A stretch of 5,988 nt of DNA from CADCVW01 sp035644935 (GTDB lineage: Bacteria > Pseudomonadota > Alphaproteobacteria > Sphingomonadales > Sphingomonadaceae): NCBI GenBank assembly GCA_035644935.1, contig DASQNO010000051.1, positions 1 to 5,988 of the forward strand, written 5' to 3'. The stretch's first letter is position 1. Every line of letters starts with the position of its first letter. The position numbers were made by a program, and so were the translations under genes. Positions 5,552 to 5,988 of this stretch are shown here, piece by piece. The notes below the pieces were generated by a model. It was not told the origin of the DNA. It saw only the letters and a program-made list of their open reading frames with translations, and made no database searches.

Positions 5552-5988
5552 ATGGCAACACTCAAGTCCTCCATCGCCCCGTCCGTGGGTGACGCTACGG
5601 CATCGGTGCGCGCCGCGATGACCCGTTTGCACCGCGCGCCCGAACCCGACGTCCTGCGCGAACTGCTTCCCGCCGCGACGCTCGATTCGGCAACGCGATC
5701 CGCTGTCGAACGCCGCGCATTGGCCCTTATCCGCGACCTGCGCGCGGCGCAGACCACGGGCTGGGTCAACCAGTTCCTGACCGAATATCGCTTGAACACC
5801 GCCGAGGGCGTGGCGCTGCTGAGCCTCGCCGAGGCGTTTCTGCGCGTGCCGGACTCTGAAACGGCCGACAGCCTGATCGCCGACAAATTGGGCGACGCCG
5901 ACTGGCGCGCGCACGCGGGCAAGTCGCACAGCAAGCTGGTCAACTCCGCCACCTGGGGCCTGGTCGTCGGCCGCGCGCTGGTCAGCGA
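5552..5988 (+). CDS. putA: Bifunctional proline dehydrogenase / glutamate semialdehyde dehydrogenase PutA, N-terminal part
   Basis: The reading frame is open from ATG 5552 to the right edge (145 full codons). It matches the N-terminal helical part of PutA: residues 56-80 (ALALIRDLRAAQTTGWVNQF and following) continue into the diagnostic stretch LSLAEAFLRVPDSETADSLI (90-109), DKLGDADWRAH (111-121) and VNSATWGLVV (129-138). Complete PutA is roughly 1000-1300 residues and oxidises proline to glutamate in two steps, using FAD and then NAD, at the inner membrane. The domain starts almost at once, with no room for the ribbon-helix-helix DNA-binding domain of enterobacterial PutA, so this protein should not repress its own gene. 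No well-spaced Shine-Dalgarno precedes the ATG; GGGA is only 2 nt away. Met23 (5618) is a weaker alternative start. The catalytic domains lie outside the window and were not checked. Confidence 0.92.
   Translation, partial: MATLKSSIAPSVGDATASVRAAMTRLHRAPEPDVLRELLPAATLDSATRSAVERRALALIRDLRAAQTTGWVNQFLTEYRLNTAEGVALLSLAEAFLRVPDSETADSLIADKLGDADWRAHAGKSHSKLVNSATWGLVVGRALVS

Noticed and set aside
5542..5592. A 16-codon leader peptide frame overlapping the putA start, preceded by GAGG
   Set aside because: Its ATG overlaps the putative -10 box, it has no run of proline codons or attenuator structure, and such short frames are expected by chance.

Overview
The window looks like chromosomal housekeeping DNA from a GC-rich alphaproteobacterium, most likely a sphingomonad (Sphingomonas or a relative). 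That assignment is inferred from strong GC bias at third codon positions, the protein types, and the gene combination: an MsbA-like exporter, a cysteine-type PHB depolymerase, a degradative thiolase, a MaoC hydratase, and a PutA that starts without a DNA-binding domain. No rRNA, tRNA, CRISPR array, insertion sequence, integrase or phage gene was seen.

Left part (1-1013): the N-terminal half of an ABC exporter lies on the minus strand and runs off the left edge. A 116-bp divergent spacer separates it from the next gene and contains a near-match to a PhaR operator.

Centre-left (1014-3683): three plus-strand genes sit close together and look like an operon. They are an intracellular polyhydroxyalkanoate (PHA) depolymerase with a complete Cys/Asp/His triad, an exported beta-lactamase-fold serine hydrolase starting 13 nt after it, and a 94-residue YjdJ-type acetyltransferase. 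A GC-rich hairpin lies between this group and the convergent genes that follow.

Centre-right (3727-5493): two minus-strand genes encode a MaoC/NodN-type (R)-enoyl-CoA hydratase and, downstream, an acetyl-CoA C-acyltransferase (thiolase). Their 114-bp spacer holds a palindromic repeat that folds better in minus-strand RNA and carries a T-rich tail, so it may be a terminator or attenuator.

Right edge (5494-5988): a 58-bp divergent spacer leads to the N-terminal 145 codons of a proline utilisation protein, PutA. Its putative -10 element lies so close to the ATG that the transcript may be leaderless.

Taken together, the genes suggest carbon-storage and acyl-CoA metabolism: PHA breakdown to 3-hydroxyacids, hydration and thiolysis of acyl-CoAs, and entry of proline carbon as glutamate. 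The window is mostly ordinary. The best second looks are regulatory (the PhaR-like site, the hairpin upstream of the thiolase gene, possible leaderless putA) plus the unassigned exported hydrolase beside phaZ. I found no clear evidence of a previously undescribed system.
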